Assembly: GCA_023336205.1 (NCBI GenBank)
Contig: JALQCR010000001.1
Span: forward strand, 248,001-312,000
Direction of reading: 5' to 3'
DNA from: Pseudanabaena sp. Salubria-1
GTDB lineage: Bacteria; Cyanobacteriota; Cyanobacteriia; Pseudanabaenales; Pseudanabaenaceae
Length of the DNA stretch: 64,000 nucleotides
The position numbers and the translations under genes were made by a program. The notes under the pieces were generated by a model. It did no database searches and was not told the DNA's origin. It was given only the letters and a program-made list of their open reading frames with translations. Of this stretch, positions 25,572 to 34,374 are shown in pieces (positions within the stretch are counted from its first letter, which is position 1; every line of letters begins with the position of its first letter).

Positions 25572-27119
25572 ATGGATACAGCAAGTCTCAATGCTCTGCT
25601 CAATAGTGGCGCGATCTTGCCAGAACTAATCGTCATTGGGACATTGGTACTCGTATTGATCGTCGATCTGATTGCCTCAGGGCGCAAATCGGCAAATGTT
25701 CTACCCTACATTGCGATCGCAGGTTTAGCGGTTTCCACAGGCGCTTTGATCTGGCAATGGACGAGCTTAGAAAACCCGATCGCCTTTTTGGGTAGCTTTA
25801 ATAGCGACAAACTCAGCATTATTTTTCGCGGCATCATTGCCCTTTCGGCTCTACTAACGATTCTCGTCTCGGTGCGTTATTTAGAGCAGTCGGGCGTAGT
25901 GGTGGGCGAATATCTAGTGATTTTGCTCAGTGCCACCTTGGGCGGTATGTTCCTCACTGGCGCTGACGAAATGGTGATGGTATTTGTCGCCCTTGAAACC
26001 TTGAGTATTTCGTCATACTTGCTGTCAGGCTATACCAAACGCGATCCTCGTTCTAACGAAGCAGCTCTTAAGTATTTATTAGTCGGTGCAGCTAGCTCAG
26101 CAATTTTCCTCTATGGCATGTCTTTGCTGTACGGACTCTCTGGCGGCGAAACTTCATTAGCGGCGATCGCATCGAAGATCACCGTGAGCAATACTGCCCT
26201 GATCATTTCAATGGTGTTTGTCATTGCGGGAGTTTCCTTCAAGCTCTCGGCAGTACCTTTCCACCAATGGACTCCTGACGTATACGAAGGCTCACCAACT
26301 CCTGTAGTTGCCTTTTTGTCGATTGGCTCGAAAGTTGCTGGTTTTGGACTTGCTCTCAGATTTTTAATTACCGTTTTCCCTCTTGCTTCTCTGCAATGGC
26401 ATTACGTGTTTGTGGTATTGACAGTTCTAAGCATGGTCTTGGGCAACGTTGTGGCGATCGCGCAAACCAGTATGAAGCGGATGCTTGCTTATTCATCCAT
26501 CGGTCAAGCAGGATTTGTGATGCTCGGCATGGCGATCGACTCTGAGGCGGGTTATGCCAGCATGATCTTTTACTTGATCTTGTATCTATTCATGAACATG
26601 GGTGCTTTTGCCTGTGTAATCTTGTTTGCTTCTCGCACGGGAACCGATCAAATCAGCGAATACAGTGGTCTCTACCAAAAAGACCCTCTACTCACCTTAG
26701 CTCTGAGCGTTTGCTTACTATCATTAGGTGGTATTCCTCCTCTGGCAGGTTTCTTTGGTAAGCTCTACATTTTCTGGGCTGGTTGGCAAGCTCATGCTTA
26801 CGGCTTGGTATTGCTAGCTCTAGTCATGAGCGTAGTTTCTCTCTATTACTACATCCGCGTCGTCAAGATGATGGTGGTCAAAGAGCCTCAAGAAATGTCC
26901 GAGTCGATTCGCAATTATCCTGAGATCTCATGGACTCAAGTAGGTATGAAGCCTTTACAAGCAGCGCTCGTATTTACACTTATATTTACTGCGATCGCAG
27001 GTATTGCTTCTAATCCTCTCTTCTCCCTCTCCAATCAAGCCGTAAAAGAAACCAAGTTTCTCCAAGCTAAAGCTCCAATATCAAAACCAGTTGCAGTCTT
27101 ACCAACAACTGCACAGTAA
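25572..27119 (+). CDS. ndhB: NAD(P)H-quinone oxidoreductase subunit 2 (NdhB)
   Basis: 515 residues, proton-pumping antiporter-like subunit of the thylakoid NDH-1 complex, used in respiration and cyclic electron flow. Highly hydrophobic, about 14 membrane segments. Conserved NuoN-type charged positions are seen, e.g. [19 protein letters not shown] with the key Glu, and [20 protein letters not shown] with the key Lys. Start [19 protein letters not shown] is normal. A strong terminator follows. Confidence 0.97.
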   Translation: MDTASLNALLNSGAILPELIVIGTLVLVLIVDLIASGRKSANVLPYIAIAGLAVSTGALIWQWTSLENPIAFLGSFNSDKLSIIFRGIIALSALLTILVSVRYLEQSGVVVGEYLVILLSATLGGMFLTGADEMVMVFVALETLSISSYLLSGYTKRDPRSNEAALKYLLVGAASSAIFLYGMSLLYGLSGGETSLAAIASKITVSNTALIISMVFVIAGVSFKLSAVPFHQWTPDVYEGSPTPVVAFLSIGSKVAGFGLALRFLITVFPLASLQWHYVFVVLTVLSMVLGNVVAIAQTSMKRMLAYSSIGQAGFVMLGMAIDSEAGYASMIFYLILYLFMNMGAFACVILFASRTGTDQISEYSGLYQKDPLLTLALSVCLLSLGGIPPLAGFFGKLYIFWAGWQAHAYGLVLLALVMSVVSLYYYIRVVKMMVVKEPQEMSESIRNYPEISWTQVGMKPLQAALVFTLIFTAIAGIASNPLFSLSNQAVKETKFLQAKAPISKPVAVLPTTAQ

Positions 27120-27136
27120 ATAGCTACCTAAGATTT

Positions 27137-27160
27137 AAGGGGGCATTGCCCCCTTTTTTA
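27137..27160 (+). terminator. Rho-independent terminator of ndhB
   Basis: GGGGGCATTGCCCCC stem followed by TTTTTTT, 18 bases after the ndhB stop. Confidence 0.9.
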
Positions 27161-27226
27161 GTAAAATTTGGCTTGATTATATTAAAGATTGATATTCAAA
27201 TAATTGTTTTGTGATTTTACAGTTTG

Positions 27227-27985
27227 ATGGATGAATTTGACGAACTACTTCATCGTACTTGGGTACAACTCATAATCGATAATGGCTATAGAGAAGTTGC
27301 TGCAATCGCTATAGAAACCGATGCTTCTATACTACATTCTGGTTGCCAACCTGTGTCTATTGCTTTTGATATTCCAACGTCTACTTATGTTCACGTAAAA
27401 AATAATGAACAAATTAAGAAGGTTATGGAGCGTGCGATGAGAAGTGTTAGCCTAGGACGTATTTATGATTATGATCATGATGTTATAGACAACTTGCCTT
27501 TTGTCTATCGAGTTAAGCTTATAGAAGTAGAGACTGGCTGGCGAAACATTGTCAAAAACTTAATTGCTAATGCTCAAGATCCCAACCAAGCATTAATAAG
27601 TGAAAAAGTATTCTTCAAAAAGGGGAAGCAAGTCAATGTCTACAACGAAATGAAGTTTGCTTCTCGTTCTGAAATAAGAATCGCTCAGGAGCTAGAGACA
27701 CAAAAAATTTTATTTTTTCCATTACCTTTGGCAGTTAGAGCGGACACAGGAAATTTTTACGACGATCATCGCGAAGTAGATTTTCTTATCTGCAATGATG
27801 GCACATGGGGAATATTGGAGGTCTCATATCATCCTGATCGATACGAGAAAGACGCTGAAAAAGACTCTTGGTTTAAAAAATCAGGGATTCTATGTATTCA
27901 GCATTATTCTGCTGAACGGTGTTATGAATTCCCAAAAGAAGTAGTTGATGAATTCCTAACAATTTTGGCAAAACATAGAAGGTAG
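27227..27985 (+). CDS. Putative PD-(D/E)XK-like protein of unknown function
   Basis: 252 residues from ATG 27227; an in-frame TTG three bases earlier is less likely. I do not recognise a named family. The C-terminal third has a nuclease-like core: an E in ASRSEIRIAQELE, then REVDFLICNDGTWGILEVSY followed by H, which resembles the D...E-x-K strand pair of PD-(D/E)XK enzymes but with Ser-Tyr-His in place of the Lys. The N-terminal half (DASILHSGCQPVSIAF) is unassigned. AT-rich with no HIP1 site, so it may be acquired. Monocistronic by spacing. Confidence 0.55.
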   Translation: MDEFDELLHRTWVQLIIDNGYREVAAIAIETDASILHSGCQPVSIAFDIPTSTYVHVKNNEQIKKVMERAMRSVSLGRIYDYDHDVIDNLPFVYRVKLIEVETGWRNIVKNLIANAQDPNQALISEKVFFKKGKQVNVYNEMKFASRSEIRIAQELETQKILFFPLPLAVRADTGNFYDDHREVDFLICNDGTWGILEVSYHPDRYEKDAEKDSWFKKSGILCIQHYSAERCYEFPKEVVDEFLTILAKHRR

Positions 27986-28102
27986 ATATACACCACAGGT
28001 ATCTAACTTCTGTATTTTGCTATTCGTAAAACCTGAAAACAAGCTATAAAATAGAAGTATTGATTAGCTGAAAATACTCTCATAGCTAAGCTAAGATGAC
28101 AT

Positions 28103-28459
28103 GCACATAGAAGAGGCAATACGTATGCTTTTGAAGACTATTTCGATTTTCTAAGCCCAGATGACATCCGCATCAAAGGTCATCGTATTGGTATCCAAGA
28201 TGTCATCAAATACTATTTAAGCGGCTATAACCCCGAAGAAATTTTAGAAGAACTGCCAAGCTTGAATCTAGAAAAAATCTATGCCGCAATTACCTATTAC
28301 TGGGGTAATCGAGTTCAAATTGATGAATATATTTTCCGCTTAGAGCAGTCACAAGAACAGCATTATCAAGAATGGCTAAAGAAAGAACCTTCAGAAGTAA
28401 TCGCAAGATTGCGATCGCATAGAGAACAGGTAAAAAAAGAACTTTTACTTACTTCATGA
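28103..28459 (+). pseudogene. DUF433 protein with degraded 5' end
   Basis: From 28133 the frame reads EDYFDFLSPDDIRIKGHRIG and continues to a complete DUF433 C-terminus (TSstop at 28459). A TGA lies in frame at 28100, and no ATG, GTG or TTG occurs before the conserved core; the first is a TTG at 28262. The 5' region therefore appears to have suffered an indel, or a rare start is used. DUF433 proteins serve as antitoxins. Its last 45 bases are duplicated at 29694-29740. Confidence 0.55.
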
Positions 28460-28545
28460 AAATATACTTTTTACTTAGCGATCGGCTAACAGCAAACTTT
28501 CAAAGATATTAAGATAAATACATTCATTAATTTTAGGAATAAATA

Positions 28546-28791
28546 ATGATACTACGAGAAACTCTCAAGCAAGAAATAGATACCCTTAGCGAAAGCCAAC
28601 TCCAAAAAATCGCTGAGATGCTTGCCTCACTCAAACCTCAACCGCAAAAGCCAATAGAATCTATCCCAATCTGGCAACGTGCAACACCTTTAGAGCGCGT
28701 CAAAGATATTCGAGCATGGGTTGCTCAACTGCCTAGAACCAAATTAAGCCTCTCAGATGAAGCTTGCGATCGCGGTAGCATTTACGAATAA
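28546..28791 (+). CDS. Antitoxin of a VapBC-type pair
   Basis: 81 residues. An N-terminal helical segment (LKQEIDTLSESQLQKIAEML) resembles DUF2281-like antitoxins, followed by a loop and a C-terminal toxin-wrapping part (TPLERVKDIRAWVAQLP). The stop overlaps the PIN gene start by one base (TAATG), typical coupling. Intact. Confidence 0.7.
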   Translation: MILRETLKQEIDTLSESQLQKIAEMLASLKPQPQKPIESIPIWQRATPLERVKDIRAWVAQLPRTKLSLSDEACDRGSIYE

Positions 28792-29234
28792 TGGCTAAAT
28801 ATTTACTTGACACCAATGTTGTCCTACGGCTAAGCAATCCCTCCGACGATCAACACAAACTAGTAACAGAGGCAATAGCAACTTTACTCACACAAGGAGA
28901 TGAATGTTATCTAACAGCCCAAGTCTTAATTGAACTTTGGGTAGTTGCCACACGACCGATTAACGTAAATGGTTTAGGCTGTTCTGTCGAAGAAACGCGC
29001 ACCATAATAAACCAACTACTAGAGCGTTTTCCATTTATAGAAGAAGTACCGCAAATTTTTTCGACTTGGCTAACGCTAGTAACTGAGAATCAAATAACAG
29101 GCAAACGAACTCATGATGTGCGTATTGTTGCTGCCATGATTGAGTCTGGTATTACTCACATTTTAACTCTAAACCCAAAAGACTTCTCAGGTATTTCTGG
29201 CATTACAGTAGTACATCCCAAAGCCGTCTCTTAG
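28791..29234 (+). CDS. PIN-domain toxin (VapC-like)
   Basis: 147 residues. PIN-domain ribonuclease: first catalytic Asp in YLLDTNVVLRL, Glu in LIELWVVATRP, Asp in RTHDVRIVAAMIESG, and closing ILTLNPKDFSGI. These spaced acidic residues bind metal for RNA cleavage. Forms a TA pair with the preceding gene. This is the only PIN toxin in the window that looks complete. Confidence 0.85.
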   Translation: MAKYLLDTNVVLRLSNPSDDQHKLVTEAIATLLTQGDECYLTAQVLIELWVVATRPINVNGLGCSVEETRTIINQLLERFPFIEEVPQIFSTWLTLVTENQITGKRTHDVRIVAAMIESGITHILTLNPKDFSGISGITVVHPKAVS

Positions 29235-29277
29235 ATGATTTTGATGTTATCAAAAAATATCCATAGGAAGTAAGACA

Positions 29278-29481
29278 ATGCAAACAATCCAAACGACAGC
29301 CCAAGTTGATGAAAAAGGCTTACTCCAAATTCAACTTCCTGAACATTCAGGAGAAACCCTAGATATTTTATTGGTGTATCAAATTATCCAGAAGACTCAA
29401 AAGCGCCAATGGTCACAGAGATTTTTGAGTGCATTTGGAGCATGGCAGGAAGAACCGTTGGGAAGAGAACCCCAGCCCTAA
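29278..29481 (+). CDS. Antitoxin of a decayed VapBC-type pair
   Basis: 67 residues, beginning MQTIQTTAQVDEKGLLQIQL and ending QEEPLGREPQP, the pattern of short antitoxins with an AbrB-like N-terminus and a basic/acidic tail. It should be followed by a PIN gene, of which only the end is left. Confidence 0.65.
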   Translation: MQTIQTTAQVDEKGLLQIQLPEHSGETLDILLVYQIIQKTQKRQWSQRFLSAFGAWQEEPLGREPQP

Positions 29482-29647
29482 TTTGCGGACAAATACACGC
29501 CAAAGTACAAAGCTGGGAACTCCGATTGGAAGCTATGATTTACAGATTGCTGCGATCGCTTTAGCCAATAATCTTATCCTTGTAACCCACAATACTAGAG
29601 AATTTGAGCGAGTTGAAGGATTAAAACTTGAAGATTGGCAAGAATAA
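29482..29647 (+). pseudogene. C-terminal fragment of a PIN toxin
   Basis: TPIGSYDLQIAAIALANNL and VTHNTREFERVEGLKLEDW are the standard end of VapC-type PIN toxins, including the third and fourth acidic residues. A preceding piece CGQIHAKVQSW fits the family in another frame. The first ~85 residues, with the catalytic N-terminal Asp, are missing, so the toxin is deleted and frameshifted. Confidence 0.75.
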
Positions 29648-29818
29648 AGATTTTCTCTCATTTCTTGAAAATATGTCTATGTGACGGATGTGGCGATCGC
29701 ATAGAGAACAGGTAAAAAAAGAACTTTTACGCATTTCATGAAAAGAAAATATGACTGTTTATGCAACTTTTTTAGACAAACTGTAAAATAGCTGTATCGG
29801 TTGACTGAGAATATTCCT

Positions 29819-30454
29819 ATGGTTGTCACATTACCTATTTCTAAAACTATTTTAGCGATCGCGGATGTTGAAGACAAATTTCAACTATTGCCTTGCACTG
29901 CGCCAACATTTTTTAGAGAGTGGCAGGACAATTTACCCGAACTCACCGAGCGCGAAAAAGCAGCACTCGATCGCCTATTAGTAAGATTTTTTGCCCACAG
30001 ACGACGGGGGATTTTAGCCGAAGGTGCTGTTGACAAGCTCATGATCTCACCATTGTTAGATTTGGTTGGTTTTTATGAGCCTGAATACGAGGTGCGAACT
30101 GAAGAATCAGTTGAATTTGCGCTAGAAGGTGATGAAGAAGTTTTGCGCGGAAGAATTGATACTCTAATTGTGCGTGAAAAGCTATGGATATTAGTGATTG
30201 AGGCAAAACGCACGATTATGGCTTCGTTAGCAATGCCACAAGCTCTGTCCTATATGATGTGTAACCCTCAACCTGAAATCCCATCTTTTGGAATGATCAC
30301 AAATGGTGATGAATTTATTTTTCTGAAAGCGATCGCCAAGCCAAATCCCCTATACAGTGCTTCGCGATTATATTCAATATTTTTCCCCACTGGTAGTCAA
30401 GATTTAGCTGAAGTGTTCCGCGTCTTGAAGAAGATTAAGGAGCAAATAGGGTAG
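29819..30454 (+). CDS. Restriction-endonuclease-like (HSDR_N-type) protein
   Basis: About 211 residues from ATG 29819 (MVVTLPISKTILAIADVED). The middle has a PD-(D/E)XK core, RGRIDTLIVREKLWILVIEA followed by KRT, as in the N-terminal domain of type I restriction R subunits, and the family context AEGAVDKLMISPLLDLVGFY is typical of stand-alone cyanobacterial members. No methylase, specificity or helicase partner is nearby, so a restriction role is not supported. Its leader and first codons are partly duplicated at 30813-30863. Confidence 0.7.
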   Translation: MVVTLPISKTILAIADVEDKFQLLPCTAPTFFREWQDNLPELTEREKAALDRLLVRFFAHRRRGILAEGAVDKLMISPLLDLVGFYEPEYEVRTEESVEFALEGDEEVLRGRIDTLIVREKLWILVIEAKRTIMASLAMPQALSYMMCNPQPEIPSFGMITNGDEFIFLKAIAKPNPLYSASRLYSIFFPTGSQDLAEVFRVLKKIKEQIG

Positions 30455-30468
30455 ATACAAAGTAATTT

Positions 30469-30798
30469 ATGAAACCTAAATTCCCCTTATTTTCTGAAGT
30501 TGTCTTGCTGCAAGATATACCCATGTCTAACCTCAAGCGCGGTTCAGTTGCTACAATTGTAGAACATTACAGCACGGACGAATTGGCAGAAGATGGCTAT
30601 AGTCTTGAGGGTTTTGATATCCCAAATGTGACAGTCGAAGTTGCAGAATCACAAATTGTCTCTGTTGAACAATGGCTAAAAGAGATGGAAATCCTAGAAA
30701 AACTGCATCGATTAAGCGTAGTCAAACTAGTTCATTTAGAGTCCTACATTGAGAAATTATTAAGCGAAGAAAGTAGCGATTGGCTAAAAGCATCGTAG
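30469..30798 (+). CDS. DUF4926-type small protein
   Basis: 109 residues. The first 65 match the DUF4926 pattern of a small SH3-like barrel (FSEVVLLQDIPMSNLKRGSV, then GYSLEGFDIPNVTVEVAESQ), often found near TA genes. The last ~40 residues form a helical extension (QWLKEMEILEKLHRLSVVKL) not usual in the family. It is 14 bases after the nuclease-like gene, so the two may be cotranscribed. Role unknown. Confidence 0.65.
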   Translation: MKPKFPLFSEVVLLQDIPMSNLKRGSVATIVEHYSTDELAEDGYSLEGFDIPNVTVEVAESQIVSVEQWLKEMEILEKLHRLSVVKLVHLESYIEKLLSEESSDWLKAS

Positions 30799-30812
30799 TT
30801 TCAGTACAATAG

Positions 30813-30905
30813 CAATATTGATTAGCTGAAAATACTCTTATGGCTGTCACACTACCCATTTCTAACGTACAGCAAGGGATATTTTGCGATCGCGCAACTT
30901 AAGGC
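30813..30905 (+). pseudogene. Partial duplicate of the leader and start of the 29819 gene
   Basis: TATTGATTAGCTGAAAATAC followed by TCTTATGGCTGTCACACTAC parallels 29793-29843 at roughly 80 percent identity. The frame MAVTLPIS... matches MVVTLPIS and then stops after about 20 codons. A third copy of the leader only is at 28052-28085. Confidence 0.6.
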
Positions 30906-30937
30906 TCAGAGATTAGGCTCCCCGATTTTTTGGAAAC

Positions 30938-30966
30938 TTGACATACTGCCAAAAAGTAGCTACTGT
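30938..30966 (+). promoter_or_regulatory. Candidate sigma-70 promoter of mazEF
   Basis: TTGACA at 30938-30943, a 17-base spacer and TACTGT at 30961-30966, 68 bases before the antitoxin start. The -35 is perfect, the -10 is weak. Confidence 0.35.
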
Positions 30967-31033
30967 AACTACAATCTGGCTCCGTAATATTTTCTCTATT
31001 GTCACTATAGTTATAAGGGCATGAAAACAGGGC

Positions 31034-31315
31034 ATGAAAAAGCAGCCACGAGTTCAGAGTATTAAGTTAGTTTCGATTGGCAACTCTAAAGGCGTGAGAT
31101 TGCCTAAGTTGATATTACAAAAGTATGGCTTTTCCGATGAGTTGCTTTTGGAAGAGACAGAGCGAGGGATTTTGTTGCGAAAAGTGGATGATGTGAAGTT
31201 GTCTTGGGAGGAGACTTATCGGGAAATGGCTCAGGAACGTGAGGATTGGCAAGATTTTGAAAATATTGTTTTAGATGGGCTGGAGATGAATGAAGTTGCA
31301 ACCCAAACGCTATGA
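31034..31315 (+). CDS. mazE: MazE-like AbrB-fold antitoxin
   Basis: 93 residues. The AbrB swapped-hairpin is visible: KLVSIGNSKGVRLPKLILQK, with the conserved GNSxGVRLPK loop that binds DNA, followed by an acidic tail (ETYREMAQEREDWQDF) that blocks the toxin. The end overlaps mazF by 26 bases. Intact pair. Confidence 0.85.
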   Translation: MKKQPRVQSIKLVSIGNSKGVRLPKLILQKYGFSDELLLEETERGILLRKVDDVKLSWEETYREMAQEREDWQDFENIVLDGLEMNEVATQTL

Positions 31316-31619
31316 AATTTATTTTGCCGATCTCAATCCTACGATTGGTGGTGAAATTAGCAAAATCTGTCCTGTGGTTGTGATTAGTCAAGATGCGATG
31401 AATTCTGCTCTAGATACTGTGGTGATTTGTCCGTTAACTTCTAAGCTGCATCCGAAATGGCGCAGTCGTTTGCAAATTAATTGTGCTGGAGCAGATGCTG
31501 AGATTGCCGTGGATCAGATTCGGACTATTAGCAAGGTTCGTCTCAAAAATAAGATTGATGTTTTGTCTGAGGATGAGGCGGCTCAATTAAGAAGGATCAT
31601 TACTGAAATGTATGGATAA
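31290..31619 (+). CDS. mazF: MazF-type endoribonuclease toxin
   Basis: 109 residues. YEIYFADLNPTIGGEISKIC then PVVVISQDAMN is the MazF beta-barrel start, with the conserved Pro and catalytic Arg region modified as GGEISKICPVVV. VICPLTSKLHPKWRSR and AVDQIRTISKVRL are the remaining family blocks; the SK at RTISKVRL is typical. Complete, unlike the PemK-like gene at 2511-2835. Confidence 0.88.
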   Translation: MKLQPKRYEIYFADLNPTIGGEISKICPVVVISQDAMNSALDTVVICPLTSKLHPKWRSRLQINCAGADAEIAVDQIRTISKVRLKNKIDVLSEDEAAQLRRIITEMYG

Positions 31620-31650
31620 TTGGGTGTGATGTGCGATCGCATAGCATCTA

Positions 31651-31908
31651 TCATTGCAAAACTTTTCCTAACTCTTCATTCTCTTTGGCTTGACGCAAGA
31701 TTTCGTTAATTAGGTTTTGATAGCCACTTTCTCCTGCTTTTAATTTGAAGTATTCAATGAGGTTGGCATCTAATGAGAGCGTGATACTTTGTTTGCGAGA
31801 TGATGGTTTCATGCCAATGCGAAATTTAGCGCGATCTAAATCTGCTTGTGTTACTTGAGGATATTCGTCGCGATCGTTAGAGGTTTCTGAAGAAGAGAAG
31901 TTGCTCAT
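31651..31908 (-). CDS. brnA: BrnA-type antitoxin
   Basis: 85 residues from Met at 31908 (MSNFSSSETSND); an upstream Met at 31923 would add five. The C-terminal half is a ribbon-helix-helix (RKQSITLSLDANLIEYFKLK) typical of BrnA, which binds the brn promoter and BrnT. Overlaps the end of brnT by 32-47 bases, in the usual toxin-first order. Confidence 0.85.
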   Translation of the reverse strand: MSNFSSSETSNDRDEYPQVTQADLDRAKFRIGMKPSSRKQSITLSLDANLIEYFKLKAGESGYQNLINEILRQAKENEELGKVLQ

Positions 31909-32146
31909 TTTTGTTTGCCTCACGCATGGAAATTATACGGATTTCATCTTCGGTTTCGGTATGCACGATAACGACAACTCTCATGCCTAGGAGTCCAAGT
32001 GTTACCCAACGTTGTTCTCCATAGTTTTCACGATTATCTTCAAATGTGAATGTTGAGCCATTAAAAACTCTTTCTGCTTCAGCAAAATCGATTTCGTGTT
32101 TTTTTAGATTAGTTTGCCGTTTTGGTTCGTGCCAGATGAATTTCAT
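31877..32146 (-). CDS. brnT: BrnT-type ribonuclease toxin
   Basis: 89 residues: FIWHEPKRQTNLKKHEIDFA near the start and EIRIISMREANKNEQ at the end are the two BrnT signature blocks holding the basic catalytic residues. Complete. The transposon at 32180 sits 34 bases upstream and may displace the promoter. Confidence 0.87.
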   Translation of the reverse strand: MKFIWHEPKRQTNLKKHEIDFAEAERVFNGSTFTFEDNRENYGEQRWVTLGLLGMRVVVIVHTETEDEIRIISMREANKNEQLLFFRNL

Positions 32147-32179
32147 ATGTAGTTTTCATTATACATATTGCAAATAACT

Positions 32180-33702
32180 GGACTTTAGACTAAAAAGAAG
32201 AAAAGAAAGGCAGGAAGTGAATGTCACAAACTGCCAAAAGAGCAATGATCAATAAACCAAATTGACATTGACTACTATGATTTTCCAAAAATTACAAGAA
32301 TTTCGCAAGTCGATATATGAATACCTAGGAACAGGAAAAGATGCAGTATTTGAATTAATGGATGCCGTCCTGACAAGTCCGAGCATTAGCTCGTATGTGA
32401 GTCTGTCAATGAATCCATTATTTCGGCGAAAATGGTCAAGTATTTATGAGGGACTGCGCGATAGCCGACCAGCAAGAGGAAAGTTGATGAAACTAATGGT
32501 GCAAGAGATCCCAACCGAAGAGCAACCTTGTCTGGCTGGAGATAATAGCGTGTGGTTGCGACCAGATGCGGAAACGCTGAAGGAAAGAGGATTCCATCAT
32601 GGCAAAGACGAAAGTATCGGCGTAGGACAAAGCTACAGCACGTTGGCGTGGATTCCCGAAGCAAGTGGGAGTTGGGCGCTACCGATAAAACATGAGCGGA
32701 TCACCAGTTTCGAGACTCCTGTGAGTAAAGCTGCCTTCCAACTCAAACAAGTCACAAAGCAGTTAAGCGTACGCCCCCTAGCTGTCTATGACCGAGGATA
32801 TGGGAATGCAAGTTTTGTGAAAGCAACAGCGAATATTGAGGCGGATTTATTACTACGTTTGGCATCTAATCGCTGTGTTTGGGGAGTTCCGTCTGCCTAT
32901 AGCGGTCGTGGTGCACCTTGTAAACATGGGCATAAATTCAAACTGAATGCCCCAGAAACTTGGGCTGTTGCCGACACCACTATAGAAATTACAGACCCAA
33001 AAATAGGTCGGGTACGGGTAACTTATTGGCGTGACTTTCATTTCCGTACTTCTCCAGAAAGACCGATGCAGATTTTTAGAATTGAGGTGATTGAACCCTT
33101 GGGGCGCAACCGTAAGTTTCAGCCCATGTGGTTGGCTTGGTTGGGTAAAACTATGCCTGCTTTGGAAACTCTTTGGTTAAAATACTTGCGTCGCTTTGCC
33201 ATAGAGCATTGGTATCGTTTTGCCAAGCAACGGTTACATTGGACTCTGCCCCAGATTACCTCTACTCAGGCGGCTGAGCGTTGGAGTGCTTTGATGCCTT
33301 TAATGACTTGGCAACTTTGGTTCGCTCGTCTCGATTGTGTTGATGCTCCTTTACCTTGGCAGTCTCCTCAGGATAATCTTGCTCCTGGTCGTGTCGCTCA
33401 ATCATTTGCGGTAATTATTGCCGCGATTGGTACTCCTGCAATCCCTCCTAAACTACGCGGTAAATCGCCCGGACGCTCCTTAGGCGATCGCCTTCCTCCT
33501 CGTATTCGCTATCCGACTGTTAAAAAACACGCCTCAAAAAGAAAGAAAACTGAAAAGACTCCTCCGCCAACCCATCCAATTGCCATTTAGGTTCTGCTTC
33601 TCTTCTCAATTTTGAGCTGGATTTTGCTATTGCAATCTCCTGCTCAATTTTCTCGTGTCTTTTGGTTCCTCTCTCATACCTGCCCATTAGTCCAAACTAA
33701 AG
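32180..33702. mobile_element. Insertion sequence with IS701-like transposase, approximate ends
   Basis: One transposase gene is flanked by related ends TTTAGACTAA (32184-32193) and TTAGTCCAAA (33687-33696, the mirror of TTTGGACTAA), with GGCAGG shared just inside. AAATAACT occurs directly outside both ends (32172-32179 and 33703-33710) and may be an 8-bp target duplication, but the end repeats are weak. Boundaries are therefore uncertain by some bases. Confidence 0.65.
32277..33590 (+). CDS. IS701-like transposase
   Basis: 437 residues from ATG 32277 (MIFQKLQEFRKSIYEYLGTG); a TTG at 32262 is an alternative. Catalytic residues visible: D in EEQPCLAGDNSVWLRPDAET, D in RPLAVYDRGYGNASF and E in LRRFAIEHWYRFAKQRLHW. 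The C-terminus is basic (KKHASKRKKTEKTPPP). Full length and apparently intact. Confidence 0.82.
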   Translation: MIFQKLQEFRKSIYEYLGTGKDAVFELMDAVLTSPSISSYVSLSMNPLFRRKWSSIYEGLRDSRPARGKLMKLMVQEIPTEEQPCLAGDNSVWLRPDAETLKERGFHHGKDESIGVGQSYSTLAWIPEASGSWALPIKHERITSFETPVSKAAFQLKQVTKQLSVRPLAVYDRGYGNASFVKATANIEADLLLRLASNRCVWGVPSAYSGRGAPCKHGHKFKLNAPETWAVADTTIEITDPKIGRVRVTYWRDFHFRTSPERPMQIFRIEVIEPLGRNRKFQPMWLAWLGKTMPALETLWLKYLRRFAIEHWYRFAKQRLHWTLPQITSTQAAERWSALMPLMTWQLWFARLDCVDAPLPWQSPQDNLAPGRVAQSFAVIIAAIGTPAIPPKLRGKSPGRSLGDRLPPRIRYPTVKKHASKRKKTEKTPPPTHPIAI

Positions 33703-33905
33703 AAATAACTTAGAGCTTTTTGTTGTAGTTTACCATTTGCTTTCATAGTTTGTAGCGCGATCGCTTATTCGCATCTCATACAACAAGCTAAATTTGGCGA
33801 TCGCTTTTTTATGGATATTTCGCGATCGCTACAAAAAGATCGGGCTTAGATTAATATACAAATAGATAAAAATGCTGTATCAGCAGAAGTTACGGTTTAA
33901 AGTCA

Positions 33906-34130
33906 ATGAACTATCGCGATCGCATTACTATTGAATCTGGTAAACGTAGTGGCAAGCCTTGTATTAGAGGGATGCGAATTACTGTTTATGATATTTTGTC
34001 CTATCTTGCGTCTGGTATGACCTATCAGGAGGTTCTTGAAGATTTTCCTTACCTTACTCAAGAAGATATTTTTGCTTGTCTTAGCTATGCTGCCGATCGC
34101 GAACAGCAAACCCTTTTGGTAAAGGCATGA
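33906..34130 (+). CDS. DUF433 antitoxin
   Basis: 74 residues, a compact DUF433 (winged-helix) antitoxin: RITIESGKRSGKPCIRGMRI then TVYDILSYLASGMTYQEVLE. The stop overlaps the start of the following DUF5615 toxin remnant (ATGA). Intact. Confidence 0.85.
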   Translation: MNYRDRITIESGKRSGKPCIRGMRITVYDILSYLASGMTYQEVLEDFPYLTQEDIFACLSYAADREQQTLLVKA

Positions 34131-34235
34131 AGCTTCTTTTCGATCATAATCTCTCTCCAAAAAGTGAGAAAACATTGTACTGATATTCAAGATTTGATTA
34201 ATACTGAATCTTTGGGATTGTTGACGCTGTTCTAA
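34127..34235 (+). pseudogene. DUF5615 PIN-like toxin with internal deletion
   Basis: Starts MKLLFDHNLSPKSEK, the DUF5615 N-terminus with its conserved Asp, then TGA after 18 codons. From about 34164 another frame, VRKHCTDIQDLINTESLGLL to stop, resembles the family C-terminus. About 50-60 central codons are missing and the joint is out of frame. The antitoxin is intact. Confidence 0.7.
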
Positions 34236-34247
34236 ATGCGATCGCTT

Positions 34248-34347
34248 AGGAATGAAAATTAATTAAAACCAAAATTTGTTGGGGCGAGCTTCGCCCGCCC
34301 CAACAAATTTTGGTTTTAATTGCACAAGTTAATTAATTTTCATTCCT
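34248..34347. repeat. 100-bp long hairpin
   Basis: AGGAATGAAAATTAATTAA (34248) is mirrored at 34329-34347. An inner perfect stem AAAACCAAAATTTGTTGGGG pairs with CCCCAACAAATTTTGGTTTT around a GC-rich loop. This is one of several long palindromes in the window; it is not preceded by an intact gene. Confidence 0.85.
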
Positions 34348-34374
34348 TAGCACTCAACCGAAAAGCAAAGATTA

